Of a stretch of DNA of 64,000 nucleotides, positions 12,039 to 25,122 are shown piece by piece; within the stretch, counting starts at the first letter, position 1; each line of letters begins with the position of its first letter. The notes under the pieces are model-generated. The model had not been told where the DNA came from, made no database searches, and saw only the letters and a program-made list of their open reading frames with translations. The position numbers were made by a program, and so were the translations under genes. Location: the NCBI GenBank assembly GCA_014529385.2, contig CM043964.1, positions 3,964,997 to 4,028,996 of the forward strand, read 5' to 3'. This stretch comes from Adiantum capillus-veneris (Eukaryota; Streptophyta; Polypodiopsida; Polypodiales; Pteridaceae).

Positions 12039-12280
12039 AAGTTGACAAGGGAAAAATAATTTTCTTGGAATCTGCTCGCCGGATTCCAAAAAAGCACTCA
12101 CTAGAAAATGCTCACCAAAAATTACGTCCATCCTTAGATGGTGAGTGACCTAGTTGTAGTTTTTTACTTCAAGACCTTGATTTTGATTTCCATTCCATTA
12201 CACTTAGCAATCAGGCAGCAGGACACATGGTTTAGTGCTTGGTAGAGTCTACAAGTCAAGGACTTTCTAGATCTATTCTC

Positions 12281-12422
12281 TGTTGAACAACCATGCACGA
12301 GAGAGAAGAGAGAGAGAACTCCATATCTCCAAACCCCAAAGTGTGTCTCTTGATCACACGAGATGCGTTTATATAGAGGGGACCAGGGTGCTATATATAG
12401 AGATACTATATAGAGCTCAACA
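12281..12422 (-). repeat. 3' LTR of the TRIM-like element
   Basis: 142 bp, identical to the copy at 14978-15119. It contains a short GAGAGA run and a TATATA-rich segment suitable as a core promoter on the minus strand. Confidence 0.92.
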
Positions 12423-12999
12423 CCCCCACTCAAATGAAGGTCCCTAACTGTGGATGAAAAAACCCTTGGGGGCTCAAGGGAAAAATCCACAGCTCTATAT
12501 ATACCCACCGTTATATTAAAATAATTTAAATATACATTTACAATGTTCAAAGGAGCTACATCACTCCTGTTTTACAAATGTGCCCTTTCAAAGGTCTTTA
12601 ATAACCCTATATATAGTTGGATTGATGCAAATTCTTCAATATCTTTGAAAAACCTTCAATATCTTTGTGCAGCTTGAATATCTTTGAGCCTCTATACACA
12701 CTTCTTGATGTGACTTTCATCTTGTAAACAATATCAACTCAAGAAACATACCGAGACGTAAAGGTTAGAAATAACCACAGCACATTGTCCTTAGAGACGG
12801 TTCGCGAGGCCGTTCTAGAGACGACAGAGAAACAAACATAACTACAATGCAATCACATATGCAAACGACATAGAAACAAACATAATATCAATGTAATCAC
12901 AAGTGCACACATATATACAAAGCCGGCATATAAAAACACAATGGGGCCCCTTAGATTATTTGTATGCTTGCAAGCAGAGAAAATGTATACCATAACATA

Positions 13000-13165
13000 A
13001 GGTTGATGAGACGATAAGGCTGACGAGACGATATATTTTCAATGGATGACGAGACGATATATTTCCAGTGGCTGACGAGAAGATAGAGTTTCAATAGCCA
13101 GGCGAGACGATAGATGTTCAGTTGCCAAACGAGACAATAGATTTTCAGCTATGCCGATCCATCAG
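13000..13165. repeat. Minisatellite in the TRIM-like interior, about 30-36 bp unit
   Basis: Six or so copies of a unit built on (G)CTGACGAGACGATA(TATTTTCAA). A second looser series, 'ccaacatcaagagtata', recurs four times at 13405-13535. Confidence 0.8.
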
Positions 13166-13789
13166 CATCAATCTTTTACGAGACGACAAAACTTCAATGT
13201 AGCCATAACATAAGTTATCTTGCCATGTCGAAAGGCTTCATGTTAGCCATAACACACGGCTTTGACGAGACAAGAAGAAATCCTTTTAGTCCAGACAAAA
13301 ATGTCCCAACACCAACAAATAGAAATAGGATACGATAATAGTAAACCTCCGAGAGATGTACCTTTAACTTTGTCATGTATAGTCGGATTGAACACCATGT
13401 AAACCTCCAACATCAAGAGTAAACCATGGTCAGGTATCACCTCCGATATCAAGAGTATATCTAGATATGACCTTCCACATCAAGAGTACAGCCAAAACCA
13501 GTGTTGGGTACCATCTCCAACATCAAGAGTATAGACGGATCCTTATCTCGCTTAGAGGCCTCCTCATAGTTCAAAATTGTATATCTTTGAAAATCCCATT
13601 TGTACATCTTTGGAATTTATCACCTTCTGCCTGTCCGATTTGTTGTCAATCATAATATCTATATATTCACTACTCCTTCACATGAATCCGGTTGGGGGTT
13701 GCGACCATATTCTAGATGCAATATCACTGGTCAAGAGATGGTGAGAGTGCAATCAAATAGATTTTGTAGAATCTTGATCTCAAGATCTT

Positions 13790-14041
13790 ACAGATCTTGA
13801 CGTGCTTCTTTGCTAAATCTGATGATGCATCCAAGTCATTCGAGGTCCAAGAAGAAATTCACGGTTAAGGTCTTCTTCAGTAAAGCCAACTGGAACCTGC
13901 CTCTAATCCATGTTGACAGATCTTGACCTGCTTCTTTGCTAAATCTGATGATGCATCCGAGTCATTCGAGGTCCAAGAAGAAATTCACGGTTAAGGTCTT
14001 CTTCAGTAAAGCCAACTGGAACCTGCCTCTGATCCATGTTG
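13790..14041. repeat. 126-bp tandem duplication in the TRIM-like interior
   Basis: The block starting ACAGATCTTGAC(G/C)TGCTTC at 13790 is repeated at 13916 with about three mismatches. A weaker direct repeat ('gcaaggc(a/g)cca.gc...cttgacacccttatgga') links about 14195-14275 to 14445-14520. The rest of the interior shows no coding frame I can support. Confidence 0.88.
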
Positions 14042-14977
14042 AGTGGGTCTAGCTGGAAACTCCAAGAGCCAAGGAAGCTTGGATGGTGAGATTTCTAAAG
14101 AAATTGATTTGAAATTGTCCCATGATTCATCAGCGCTAGGGATCTGCCTCCCAAGCGCATTGTAGTTCTGAGAGAGAAACAAGGCAAGGAAAATTTGTCA
14201 TAGCGGTCGCAAGGCACCACGCGATCTTGATACCCTTATGGAGTGGCCGATTTGAAGCAAGGCTCAGCAAACCTGATATCTCCCCCACCTTGTTTGTCGA
14301 CTTCAATCTGATTGCACCCCGTCAATTAACGTCATCAGCAAAGCTGGTTGACAGTACCAAAGCTGGGTCCACAGTACAAAAAACAGCACGAGAATTAAAA
14401 TAGCATTCTAAATTATGAAAGACAAAGTGCCCGGTGGGGGCTGTCGTAGCCGTCACAAGGCGCCATGCAAGCTTGACACCCTTATGGACTCGTCGATTCG
14501 AAGCATGGTTCAACAACTTGTGCAAGGCATGCAAATCTTGTTCAAGGGGGCCAATTTTACCTCCGTCGTTAGGCTGATATCACTTCTGTCTTCAGACGCC
14601 ATCCTTTAATACCGAGCCATATACCTCTCTTTTGCTTTCTCCATGAAACCTCAGCAGCATCATGAAACCTGACCCGATTCTTGTGCTTTTTGAATAAATC
14701 AAGCCTTGCTCTTTTAGTGATAGTACGCTGGCTTGCCATAGCTGTGAATGGAGCTGGCAACCTTATCCATGATATGAAGGTAATGTAGTCCCCACAGAAT
14801 CGCATGACACGCAACAAAACCTGTTATCTTTTCCATAGCGTAGGAATTTGCCATATATGAAAAGCTACGCAAAAGCTACGAACAAAAACTCTGAAGCTTT
14901 CCGCCAATAAGATGAGTTGTATATCTTCTACGGTTGTAGCAAGAGCGCACATAAAGCTACGAGGGGCTCTGATACCA

Positions 14978-15119
14978 TGTTGAACAACCATGCACGAGAG
15001 AGAAGAGAGAGAGAACTCCATATCTCCAAACCCCAAAGTGTGTCTCTTGATCACACGAGATGCGTTTATATAGAGGGGACCAGGGTGCTATATATAGAGA
15101 TACTATATAGAGCTCAACA
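14978..15119 (-). repeat. 5' LTR of the TRIM-like element
   Basis: Identical to the 12281-12422 copy. The primer site abuts its inner edge on the minus strand. Confidence 0.92.
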
Positions 15120-17400
15120 TTCTCGAGTGGTAAAGAGGGTTGTGAGTGAGATAACCAAAAGCAGTCATTCACCGATTTTCTCGTTACTTTTAGAGTGCTT
15201 TAGCATTTTCCTTTTTGACTCAAATTTTTACTGTTTTTTCTATTCTTGTTTCATATTTCATATTAGTACTTAAGAGTAGGGTAAGTAAAAACTACCTCTA
15301 TCAAATTTGGGCAAAAAGATCAGAGGAAAAAAGGGTGAAAAACCATATTTTGAACAAAGTGACCATAAGCTCTGAAAATTTGAAAATTTGATGGATAGAA
15401 ATTGCAAGCTAATCTAAATTAAAAAATAAGTGCAAAAAGGGCATAATGAAACCACAAAGAGTAAAACTAGAAATTTTTATGTTGATTGGTGCAGGAACAT
15501 GGATCACGATCCATGCAACTTTTTGAACAAAAATTGATACCAGTGGGTCTTGAGTGATTCCATATCAAGGGATACACACTTTTGGTGGTAACAATTGACA
15601 CAATAACTCAACCAAATCAAGGAAATTGGGCAAAAATACAAAGAGCCTTGAAAATATACTAAAATTAGGCCCTTTTTACTTTTTGGTACCCAAATTCAAC
15701 AAGAAGTGAAAATATGGCTTGTACATGGTTTGGATATACAACTCACAAACTTTTATGTTCAAATGTAGTGAAACATGGATCGTCATCCATGATCTCTTAA
15801 GAGATCTCACACTGAGATTTGGCGAGTGAGAATTCTACACCATTTGGAACAATTTTTGTGAAGACCTTCATAGCAGAAAACAACCAAAAGTTGACCAAAA
15901 CACCCAAAAACAAGCTATAAGTCAAAAATTGCAAGAAGCTATAAAACTTTGGTTTTGACAAGGAAAAAGGGTTTCAATTTCAACACAAAGTGGATAAGTA
16001 GACCAAATAGACTTCAAGTAACAAACTGACCACGTCTTCAATCCATACCTGGAGGAACATGGATCACGATCCATGACCCCCTACTAGATTTTGGGATTGT
16101 TGCTTCATAAATTTGTAGCAGAGGCCAACACAAACATTTTGTCATAAAACATGGATAGCAAAAAACACTCAAAGTAGGCCCAAACTAGTTCAAAGACAAT
16201 TTAGACCAAAATCCACAAATAAATTGATCAAGGGACTTTTTGGAGATCTAAAGGTCATCAAATCATCTAAAATTAACCTAGCAACCATCAAGAGGCTGTG
16301 AGAACTCCAGGTCTCAAATTTCTAGAAATTTTGTCATGGGGTACATGGATCACGATCCATGACTGATACAAAAAGTACCCAGATTCATCCCATAGTAGTA
16401 CTAGTCCTAGTGAGCATAGTGGTATTTTTAAAATCCAATTTGGAGTTATATTATGCAAGCTACAAGCAAAATAGGAATTGTGTCAAAAGTGCGACAAACT
16501 TATGATTTCTATAGATTTTGACTAGACTAGTGGCTGCAAAGGTATGGTGACCAAGTGAATCTTGTATAAGTTCTATGGACCAGAGTTGTAGGGAGTTTCC
16601 TTTGGTCAAAGGATTGAATGCACCATAAAAGGTAACCAGTCAAGGTTTTGCAAGCTTAGTTTCCTTGATATATTTGCGGTTAGGCAAACTATATCAGAAT
16701 ATAGCATCAAAGACAAATCAATTGAGGGTAGTGCCAACCAAGGGACTGTACCTACATTAGAACCAATCTTCGAGGATAGAGTGCATAATGAAAATGCCAA
16801 TTATGGGACAGTCTATATGCATACAAGAATTTTGTAGAACAAAAGCGTGTAGTGTGAGAGATGGAGTTGATGGGTGCTTCAAGGAACAAATGTAGCACAT
16901 GTGACATAAAAGGACGTCTCAATAGATTCCATGTTTCCAAGGAGGGTTTTGAATGTAGAAGTTTCTCCACTCATACCTCACTGTGATGAGTGCATGAGTG
17001 TCTTTTGGACTTACTCCTTCACTTAACACTATATTACAATGACTTTGACGCTTATGCTCACCTATACTAGCATGAGCAACACAACATAATTATGCTCAAC
17101 TCTTCCATCTTGAGTATTACCTAGAATAACTAAGACGCTTAGACCACAGAGAATATTACATGAAGCTTTGGAACTAGCACCTTGCTCATTTGATGGCTTA
17201 GCTGCCCGACTCTGAATTTTATGCCTTTTTTTTTAATGGCGACTTGACTTATCTGTTTAAGGCTAGAAACCCAATTCCATAAGTTCTAGAAATTTAGGCC
17301 TCTTCCATTGTGTTGGTCTTTGGATGCCACCATTTTGTCAAGTAAGTTGGAAAATTTTGGCTCCTCTTGACTTGCTTGTCATATGTTCACACTGCTTTGT
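15120..17400. other. Gene-free stretch with four spaced dyad motifs
   Basis: I see no coding frame, LTR or terminal repeat here. The dyad CATGGATCACGATCCATG occurs at 15498, 16058 and 16344, with a variant CATGGATCGTCATCCATG at 15774. The spacings are 276, 284 and 286 bp. Sequence between copies shares little, although each dyad follows 'a' or 'ta' and lies in AT-rich DNA. Confidence 0.7.
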
Positions 17401-18980
17401 GTAACAAGTCCTTCAACTCTTGTAGGGACTGATGTAGTTTTTTCTTTATCTCCCATGAGAAGCGATTGTTGAAGTGTGTGGGTTCTTTGTGATTTTCTAC
17501 CAGCAATTTTGGAACCCACCTTGTCTTTGGTCCTTGTGTCACCGTATTTGGAATTTTATCTTCTACTTTGGCTTGACCGTACCGACACTAGGCTTGGGTA
17601 TCCATATCTGATGATTTCCTTTGCAGAAGCCTTGATTTTGGAGTTGATGATGAGGTATCCATCTAGAGATTACTGTAGCCTTGGTTGCAATTGGCTTCCG
17701 TTGGATGTTGGTGGTCCGTGCTTGCTTTGGGGTAGAAGCTTGTGATGCATGATTTCTCTTGGTTGTTTCAGGTTGACCAATAATTTTTGGTAACTATATT
17801 TGAGTGTTACCTTCATAAAATCCTTGTGCTTTGAGTAGCTTGACTGGAATCATCTATCGTTGCTTCATCTATGTTTGTTGGGTAGCTTTGACTTCGATAC
17901 CCAAACTCGTCACAATGTTTGTTTCTTCAATCTTTTCTTTTGATGACTTCTGCTGTTGTTCTTTCTCTTGCTTGAGTTGTTTGCCTTGTGTTGATAGTGC
18001 GTCTTGTTCTTTGTAGAACTCGTTGGTTGAGGTGGGTAGGTCTATTACTTTAGGTTTTTTGGCCCAAACATTAGCGTTTCCTTGGAAGTAACCTTGAGAA
18101 ATGATTGACTCATTTAATGCTACCCACCTAATCACTTTTTGCTATTGTGGTTGAGCTTGTGCTTCATGTATCCAAACTTGGTCTTTGACTTTGATGTGCT
18201 CTTTGGATATTGACACTTGGCTGATTCTCTTTGGCTTCTTCATAATGCTTTGATGTGATGGAAACTTTTTTTTGAAAGAATTTTTGTTTTGGTTTCCATT
18301 GCATTGCCGATGGTTTGGATCTTGATGTAGAGACTTCACGAGAAGCTGGATGGAGGCACATTGAAGGTAAAGTCGTCCTGCGAGGTTGATATACTTCAGT
18401 GTTTACCTTTGCTTTATCTTTTTTCGTGATGGTTGGTTGCTTCTTTTTTGCATTGACTTGAGGTGCTTTTGGGGTTTTTGATGGTGTTGTTGTTGAAGCT
18501 TTTGATTGTTGTTGAAAGAATATGCTCCTCCATCTTTTTGTCAGGACCAGACTCTGCTTGATGTGATGGGATTCAATTATGTGGAAAGTATCTTTATATT
18601 TTTTGGTACTCAATTTGAGTACAAATTCTGCCATGCCAAAGCTAGGAATTGACATTTTTGAAATTGTGTACATGATGTCCTCTAGATCTTTGATTGGTGG
18701 CCTTCCCATCATGATCCACGTTCCATAAGTCATTAGATTCTTTATTGCTTCTCGATCTATCACAGCTGAACATGTGATTTTGACTCGTTCTCTGCATAAG
18801 CTGAATTTGATCATTGTAGGAGACAGCTAATTTTCTTCCTTGTCCTTGTTCTTCTTTTGATCTTGAGTTTGTTGAACATTTGACGTTGAACTTGGAGACT
18901 TTTTTCCTTCATCTGCTTTCATTTGCACTTTCTTTGGAGTCAGCTTGTTTGAAATAGCTTTTGGTGATTCTTTAGGTATA
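17400..18980 (-). pseudogene. Relic of a gag-pro-like protein family (Trp-Pro-Lys repeat part)
   Basis: Reading the minus strand from about 18970: a Lys/Ser-rich stretch, one TAG, then a 216-codon frame (18814-18164) with MIMGRPPIKDLEDIMYTI-like and KYKDTFHIIESHHIK segments, then a frameshift. After the shift come three copies of a motif of the form W(I/V)P/A..-L-..QG(Y/F)..GN...W.PK. They lie at about 18127-18050 (WVALNESIISQGYFQGN), 17858-17790 and 17669-17588 (WIPHHQLQNQGFCKGN). The same motif occurs at 29640-29970 in the intact ORF of the 9.3-kb element (CWIPKRLLEAQGYYEGN), so I place this as a decayed, diverged relative. The 216-codon part itself I do not recognise. Its function is unknown. 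Confidence 0.6.
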
Positions 18981-20199
18981 ACACATATTTAGGAAAATGG
19001 GGAAAAATGCGCAAGTTTGGGACAATTCTTTGTGTTACATGGACTTGAGGCGAGGTTGTGTTGTGTTAGGTTGTTGAACACAAGACAATTGTGGTACAAT
19101 GTTTAGTGAATGCTACTGAGTATGCAATATCTAATAATGTGTGTTGTCAACAACCATACTATACACTAGGGCATGTTTGCACATGATAGTTTACACACAC
19201 ACACAAAATCAAGTCTCCACCCACACATGCTTAACATCACTTGTTGTCACTCCTAGCCAAACTAGATAATTTGTATACAAGGTTGTAAGTATAAAGTCTC
19301 CCTTTTCCACATTAGTAGTTGGGTTGAACTCCTCAACATCTTTCTTGCACATTGGACCACAATAATGGCCCTCATTTACATCAAGTCCTACATCTGTATT
19401 ATCTTTGAATGGAAGGTCAAGAGGATGTGCTTATTCACATATACTCCTTGACCAAAATTCATCAAAGAAAGTTTCTTTGATTGCACCAAGGGTTTGCATA
19501 GCTTGCATAAGATTCTCCGATTACATGAGGATTGGGTCGACACACCTAGAATACTTACTTTTGTCTCATTTCTCCTCCAAGTGCTCTTTTCACCAACTAC
19601 CATACTTCTTTAATCCCTCCAAATCTTTCTTATTGTCTTTAACGTACTCAAAGCATGGAAATACTTTAGGAACACCTCTAGGGAAGTTTGGGTATTCGTA
19701 TCCAAGAAAAAGATCCTTCCATTAGTTGAAACACTGCCCAATGGGCTACAATCTGCCCCTACTAGAGAGGGCTACATCAACATGTGGGGAGACTCTCCCA
19801 ATGGGGAAAAAAATATGTACAATGATGGCAACATCAAGGGACAAGAGGAGGAAAAATCCACTCAAGTGGACGGTACTTCCAACCAGGCACAACATGAATA
19901 ATGGTGAAGAAAGGTCCTGGGTGCCATAGTTGCAAGAAGGCCTCATGGCGCTCTCGCGTGCGGTGAGATTTTTTGTAAAGTGTCTCAAACTGACCCCTCG
20001 ATGTACAAACCATTTCCAGCCAGATGTCATGGTGAAGAGTCTCCACTAGTTGAGACTCAAAGATGTGAAAACAGTAGACTCGCCAAATGCACCACAACCT
20101 CAAGCCATAGATGATGGAGCTCAAACATGCGGTGTAGATAAAGGCATGGAGCTTGGGCTTCAAGGTAGATTGAAGCCTGCTCGATTGAGCTAATAGACC

Positions 20200-20930
<731 letters not shown>

Positions 20931-21911
20931 CTCTCTCTCTCGTGTAGCTAAAAATTAGTTAGAGCTCCATATCGATGCACCATATTCAGTGTCTTGCATG
21001 GCGCTAGAGCACACGTGATCACAAACTTAATGAACCCTCCTACTCCTTGTCTAGATTCAACTTCCCTTCCTAACGTGGATGCAGCTGCTCCTCCCCATCC
21101 AGCTTCGACAACCCCTATGTAGGCAAAGAAGGGCGATAGAGAGAAACGAGTGTTGGGGCATTCCACAAGTGCAAGACTTCTATTCTAGCACTCCTCCTCC
21201 CTTGAAGCCTGCGGCCCTTGATACTGGCCCTCATGCACACTAGCTCATGGTACCCAATAGTGGTTTCTCCTTCATGCACTTCATATAAGCCTGCAAACAA
21301 CCTTCTAAATCATCACCCCGACTTGATTTTTGGTCTGCAACCAAGGCCTTCTCTTTTCCAACATACAACTTGGATCTCAGTAGTAGTTCCCCTTTCACTT
21401 TGGCGTCCCCACCCCATTCAACTCTTATCTTTTTCTCTCCTCCTGCTCCTTTCTCCAGTCTCTGTGGCCCTCGACTAGCGGTGAGCTGAAGCGGCAGGCT
21501 GAGCATATGATTCGGCTTTTCCAAGATCAGTATGCCCTGTGTACGGTTGTCTCTCCACCGCATACGGGTATGGAAAAAAGGATTTCAGCATTTCGACTGA
21601 GAAAGGGAGAAGGTTGGCAACACTTGCATGCGAGGGAGATTGAAGGAGGAGATGATGGCTATGAGTGATACTAGGGCATGCATCGAGCTGTGTGCGGATG
21701 GATGTACGCTTGGAGAGATGGAGTTGAGTGCAGAGCCATGGATCAACGGATGGCATGCCCCATTCCCCTGTCGTCTTCTTTGACGTGAGTTATGTTTGAA
21801 TTTCAAATTAAAGTGCACTTTTGCCAGCATGGCGTGGTTCTTATCATTCAATAAATTTTGTTTTAAGTTTAGTTTAAGTTCGAATAGAAGTCACTTGAAT
21901 TCAAGATTGGC

Positions 21912-21993
21912 CTCATCCAACCAAAGGGGATATCGATCAAGGTTCCACACTAGCCAACAATGCAAGTATAATTTTTGGGGGACATGGTCTTTG
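21912..21993. other. Filler DNA at the tandem-duplication junction
   Basis: Between the end of copy A and the start of copy B lie about 80 bp that match 11643-11722 at about 77 of 80 positions (CATCCAACCAAAGGGG ... GGACATGGTCTTTG). The final CTTTG is shared with the start of the duplicated unit, a microhomology at the join. Confidence 0.85.
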
Positions 21994-22780
21994 ATGTGCT
22001 CTTTGGATATTGACACTTGGCTGATTCTCTTTGGCTTCTTCATAATGCTTTGATGTGATGGAAACTTTTTTTTGAAAGAATTTTTGTTTTTGTTTCCATT
22101 GCATTGCCGATGGTTTGGCTCTTGATGTAGAGACTTCACGAGAAGCTGGATGGAGGCACATTGAAGGTAAAGTCGTCCTGCGAGGTTGATATACTTCAGT
22201 GTTTACCTTTGCTTTACCTTTTTCCGTGATGGTTGGTTGCTCCTTTTTTGCATTGACTTGAGGTGCTTTTGGGGTTTTTGATGGTGTTGTTGTTGAAGCG
22301 TTTGATTGTTGTTGAAAGAATATGCTCCTCCATCTTTCTGTCATGACCAGACTCTCCTTGATGTGATGGGATTCAATTATGTGGAAAGTATCTTTATATT
22401 TTTTGGTACTCAATTTGAGTACAAATTCTGCCATGCCAAAGCTAGGAATTGACATTTTTGAAATTGTGTACATGATGTCCTCTAGATCTTTGATTGGTGG
22501 CCTTCCCATCATGATCCACGTTCCATAAGTCATTAGATTCTTTATTGCTTCTAGATCTATCACAACTGAACATGTGATTTTGACTCATTCTCTGCATATG
22601 CTGAATTTGATCATTGTAGGAGACAACTAATTTTCTTCCTTGTCCTTGTTCTTCTTTTGATCTTGAGTTTGTTGAACATTTGACGTTGAACTTGGAGACT
22701 TTTTTCCTTCATCTGCTTTCATTTGCACTTTTTTTGGAGTCGGCTTGTTTGAAATAGCTTTTGGTGATTCTTTAGGTATA
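21990..22780 (-). pseudogene. Second copy of the gag-pro-like relic (truncated)
   Basis: This is the duplicate of 18190-18980. The frame from 22563 (internal Met, MIDLEAIKNLMTYGTW) runs to the duplication junction and then reads into filler sequence, so the Trp-Pro-Lys part is missing. Copy A and copy B share the stop upstream, so decay began before duplication. Confidence 0.6.
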
Positions 22781-23619
22781 ACACATATTTAGGAAAATGG
22801 AGAAAAATGCGCAAGTTTGGGACAATTCTTTGTGTTACATGGACTTGAGGCGAGGTTGTGTTGTGTTAGGTTGTTGAGCACAACACAATTGTGGTACAAT
22901 GTTTAGTGAATGCTAATGAGTATGCAATATCTAATAATGTGTGTTGTCAACAACCATACTATACACTAGGGCATGTTTGCACATGATAGTTTACACACAC
23001 ACACAAAATCAAGTCTCCACCCACACATGCTTAACATCACTTGTTGTCACTCCTAGCCAAATTAGATAATTTGTATACAAGGTTGTAAGTATAAAGTCTC
23101 CCTTTTCCACATTAGTAGTTGGGTTGAACTCCTCAACATCTTTCTTGCACATTGGACCACAAAAATGGCCCTCATTTACATCAAGTCCTACATCTGTATT
23201 ATCTTTGAATGGAAGGTCAAGAGGATGAGCTTATTCACATATACTCCTTGACCAAAATTCATCAAAGAAAGTTTCTTTGATTGCACCAAGGGTTTGCATA
23301 GCTTGCATAAGATTCTCCGATTACATGAGGATTGGGTCGACACACCTAGAATACTTACTTTTGTCTCATTTCTCCTCCAAGTGCTCTTTTTACCAACTAC
23401 CATACTTCTTTAATCCCTCCAAAGATTTCTTATTGTTTTTAACGTACTCAAAGCATGGAAATACTTTAGGAACACCTCCAGGGAAGTTTGGGTATTCCTA
23501 TCCAAGAAAAAGATCCTTCCATTAGTTGAAACACTGCCCAATGGGCTACAATCTGCCCCTACTAGAGAGGGCTACATCAACATGTGGGGAGACTCTCCCA
23601 ATGGGGAAAAAAATATGTA

Positions 23620-23913
23620 TGTTAACCCTCACGGCTCACGGACACCCCATCACCTACGACGGACGCGTATTATGTATTTGGTAGAGTCAGGTACCGGGCT
23701 TGTCGGACCAATAGGGAAAGGTAGAGTGATCGTCGATGAGAGGCGCACTTTAACTTGGACATTCAAGGGATTAGTTGGTTAAGCATGGGCGCCAAAGTGT
23801 GAATGGGGTGAGCTCCTATAAAAGCCAACTAAACCTAATTTTTACTCATTCTCTCATTTGTGCAATTGAAGAGTGCTCTTGCTCCATCTCCATCTTCTTC
23901 TTCTTCACCTCCT

Positions 23914-23944
<31 letters not shown>

Positions 23945-24194
23945 GAGAGTGTGTGTGCGATCGAGCATTACGAAGGCACGACGGCGGCGAAGCGGTTGAG
24001 CGCGGCACGACTGCAGCTTCTTCTTCATCGCGGCGAGGAATCCACCACGAAGGCGAGCGTAGAGCGGTGAGTGACACACCCTTTGTTTTCTTGAGCTTGC
24101 TAGTTTAGGCTTGTTGTGTGCTTGGAGCCGTTTGTGGCTCGCATACGGTGTATTGGCAAGTCCCTTGCTTCGACAGTGCGACAAGGAGGGCACA
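23620..24194 (+). repeat. 5' LTR of the 9.3-kb element
   Basis: It contains a TATAAAAG box at about 23817 and a (GT)n(GA)n tract at about 23917-23958. The tract is one GT unit shorter than in the 3' LTR. Confidence 0.95.
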
Positions 24195-25122
24195 TTTTTG
24201 GCGCCGTTGCCGGGGATATGCCCTACACTAAGCTCGGTTAGCACTTTACGCTTCCTTGTGGTGCAATTTCTATCATAGGAAAGGCAGGGAAGGAGTGTGT
24301 GGAGATTTCTGTTTTTTGCGTTTTCTGCATGTGCTGTCAAGTTTCAATTTCTGCTATTGTCTGCGTTTTTTCAATTTCCGTAATTTCTGCATTTTCAAGT
24401 TCGGCGTTTTCAATTTCTGCAATTTTCTGCATTTCTGCGTTTTTTTAATTTTCTGCAATTTCTGCATTTTCTGCAATTTCTGCGTTTTTTCCTGCAATTT
24501 CTGCATTTTTTGCATACCTGCGTTTTCAATTTCTGTATTTTCTGCACAAAAAAAAAAAGGTTTTTTATTTTTTCTCCCAACAAAAAAAAAAGAAAATAAA
24601 AATTCGGAAATAAAAAAACGCGAGTGAGCGGGCGGCGAAATTTTTCGAAAATAAAAAACGTGACTCTTAAAACGGACGGGTTGGTTTGTATAAAAGATAG
24701 ATCGGGATCATTTTCCCAAGCCCAAGCCCAAGCCCAAGCCTCAATCCTCAGTCTTATGATATATACTAGACTCACTCTTATATATATACCCTACTCCCTC
24801 AAGAGAGAATGAGAGCATGTGGGACAAGTCCTCCACTCTCCTCCTTTCTCTTCCCACTTGCACCCTTAGACTTTCTAGTTTGGGCCTAGTTCCCTACTGG
24901 AAATTGACAGTTTTAGGGATTCCGAGGGCATAGAGTGACCAAACGGAGGGCTGTAAAGCACGGCACGACCCTCTGACCGATACGCTCGTTTCGAGCTATC
25001 ACACAGCCCATTCCACGACACGCTCTAAAAAATCTAGCAAAAAAACAAACAAAAAACACGCTAAAAACTAGTCACAAGGCCTCCTAGAGCAGCTTTTTGA
25101 CACCTTAGGGTATCAAAAGCAC
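24195..25122 (+). other. Leader of the 9.3-kb element with primer site
   Basis: The tRNA-Asp primer site at 24199-24216 follows four spacer bases. Then comes an uneven T-rich run of 'tttctgca(a)ttt' words (about 24300-24545), a purine run, and a CCCAAG repeat near 24717-24738. Frames here are low-complexity and not counted. The gag start follows at about 25123. Confidence 0.9.

Larger units (their letters stand above)
12281..15119 (-). mobile_element. Complete short-LTR non-autonomous retrotransposon (TRIM-like), 2.84 kb
   Basis: Two 142-bp LTRs (12281-12422 and 14978-15119) are identical by eye, run TGTTGAAC...CTCAACA, and are flanked by the exact 5-bp duplication TTCTC (12276-12280 and 15120-15124). 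On the minus strand a tRNA-iMet primer site TGGTATCAGAGCCCC starts with no spacer after the LTR (14977 downward). A GAGTGGGGG purine tract precedes the other LTR (12423-12431). The site and tract arrangement is Copia-like. There is no gag or pol, so replication would need proteins from elsewhere. The interior is larger than in classic TRIMs. Confidence 0.92.

Noticed and set aside
11702-12131. Long Arg-Glu and Ser-Leu open frames on both strands
   Set aside because: They are translations of the GA dinucleotide repeats and have no non-repetitive coding content.
24199-24216. tRNA-like sequences (also 38715, 14977, 57944, 61494)
   Set aside because: Each is only the 12-18 nt primer-binding complement next to an LTR, not a tRNA gene.
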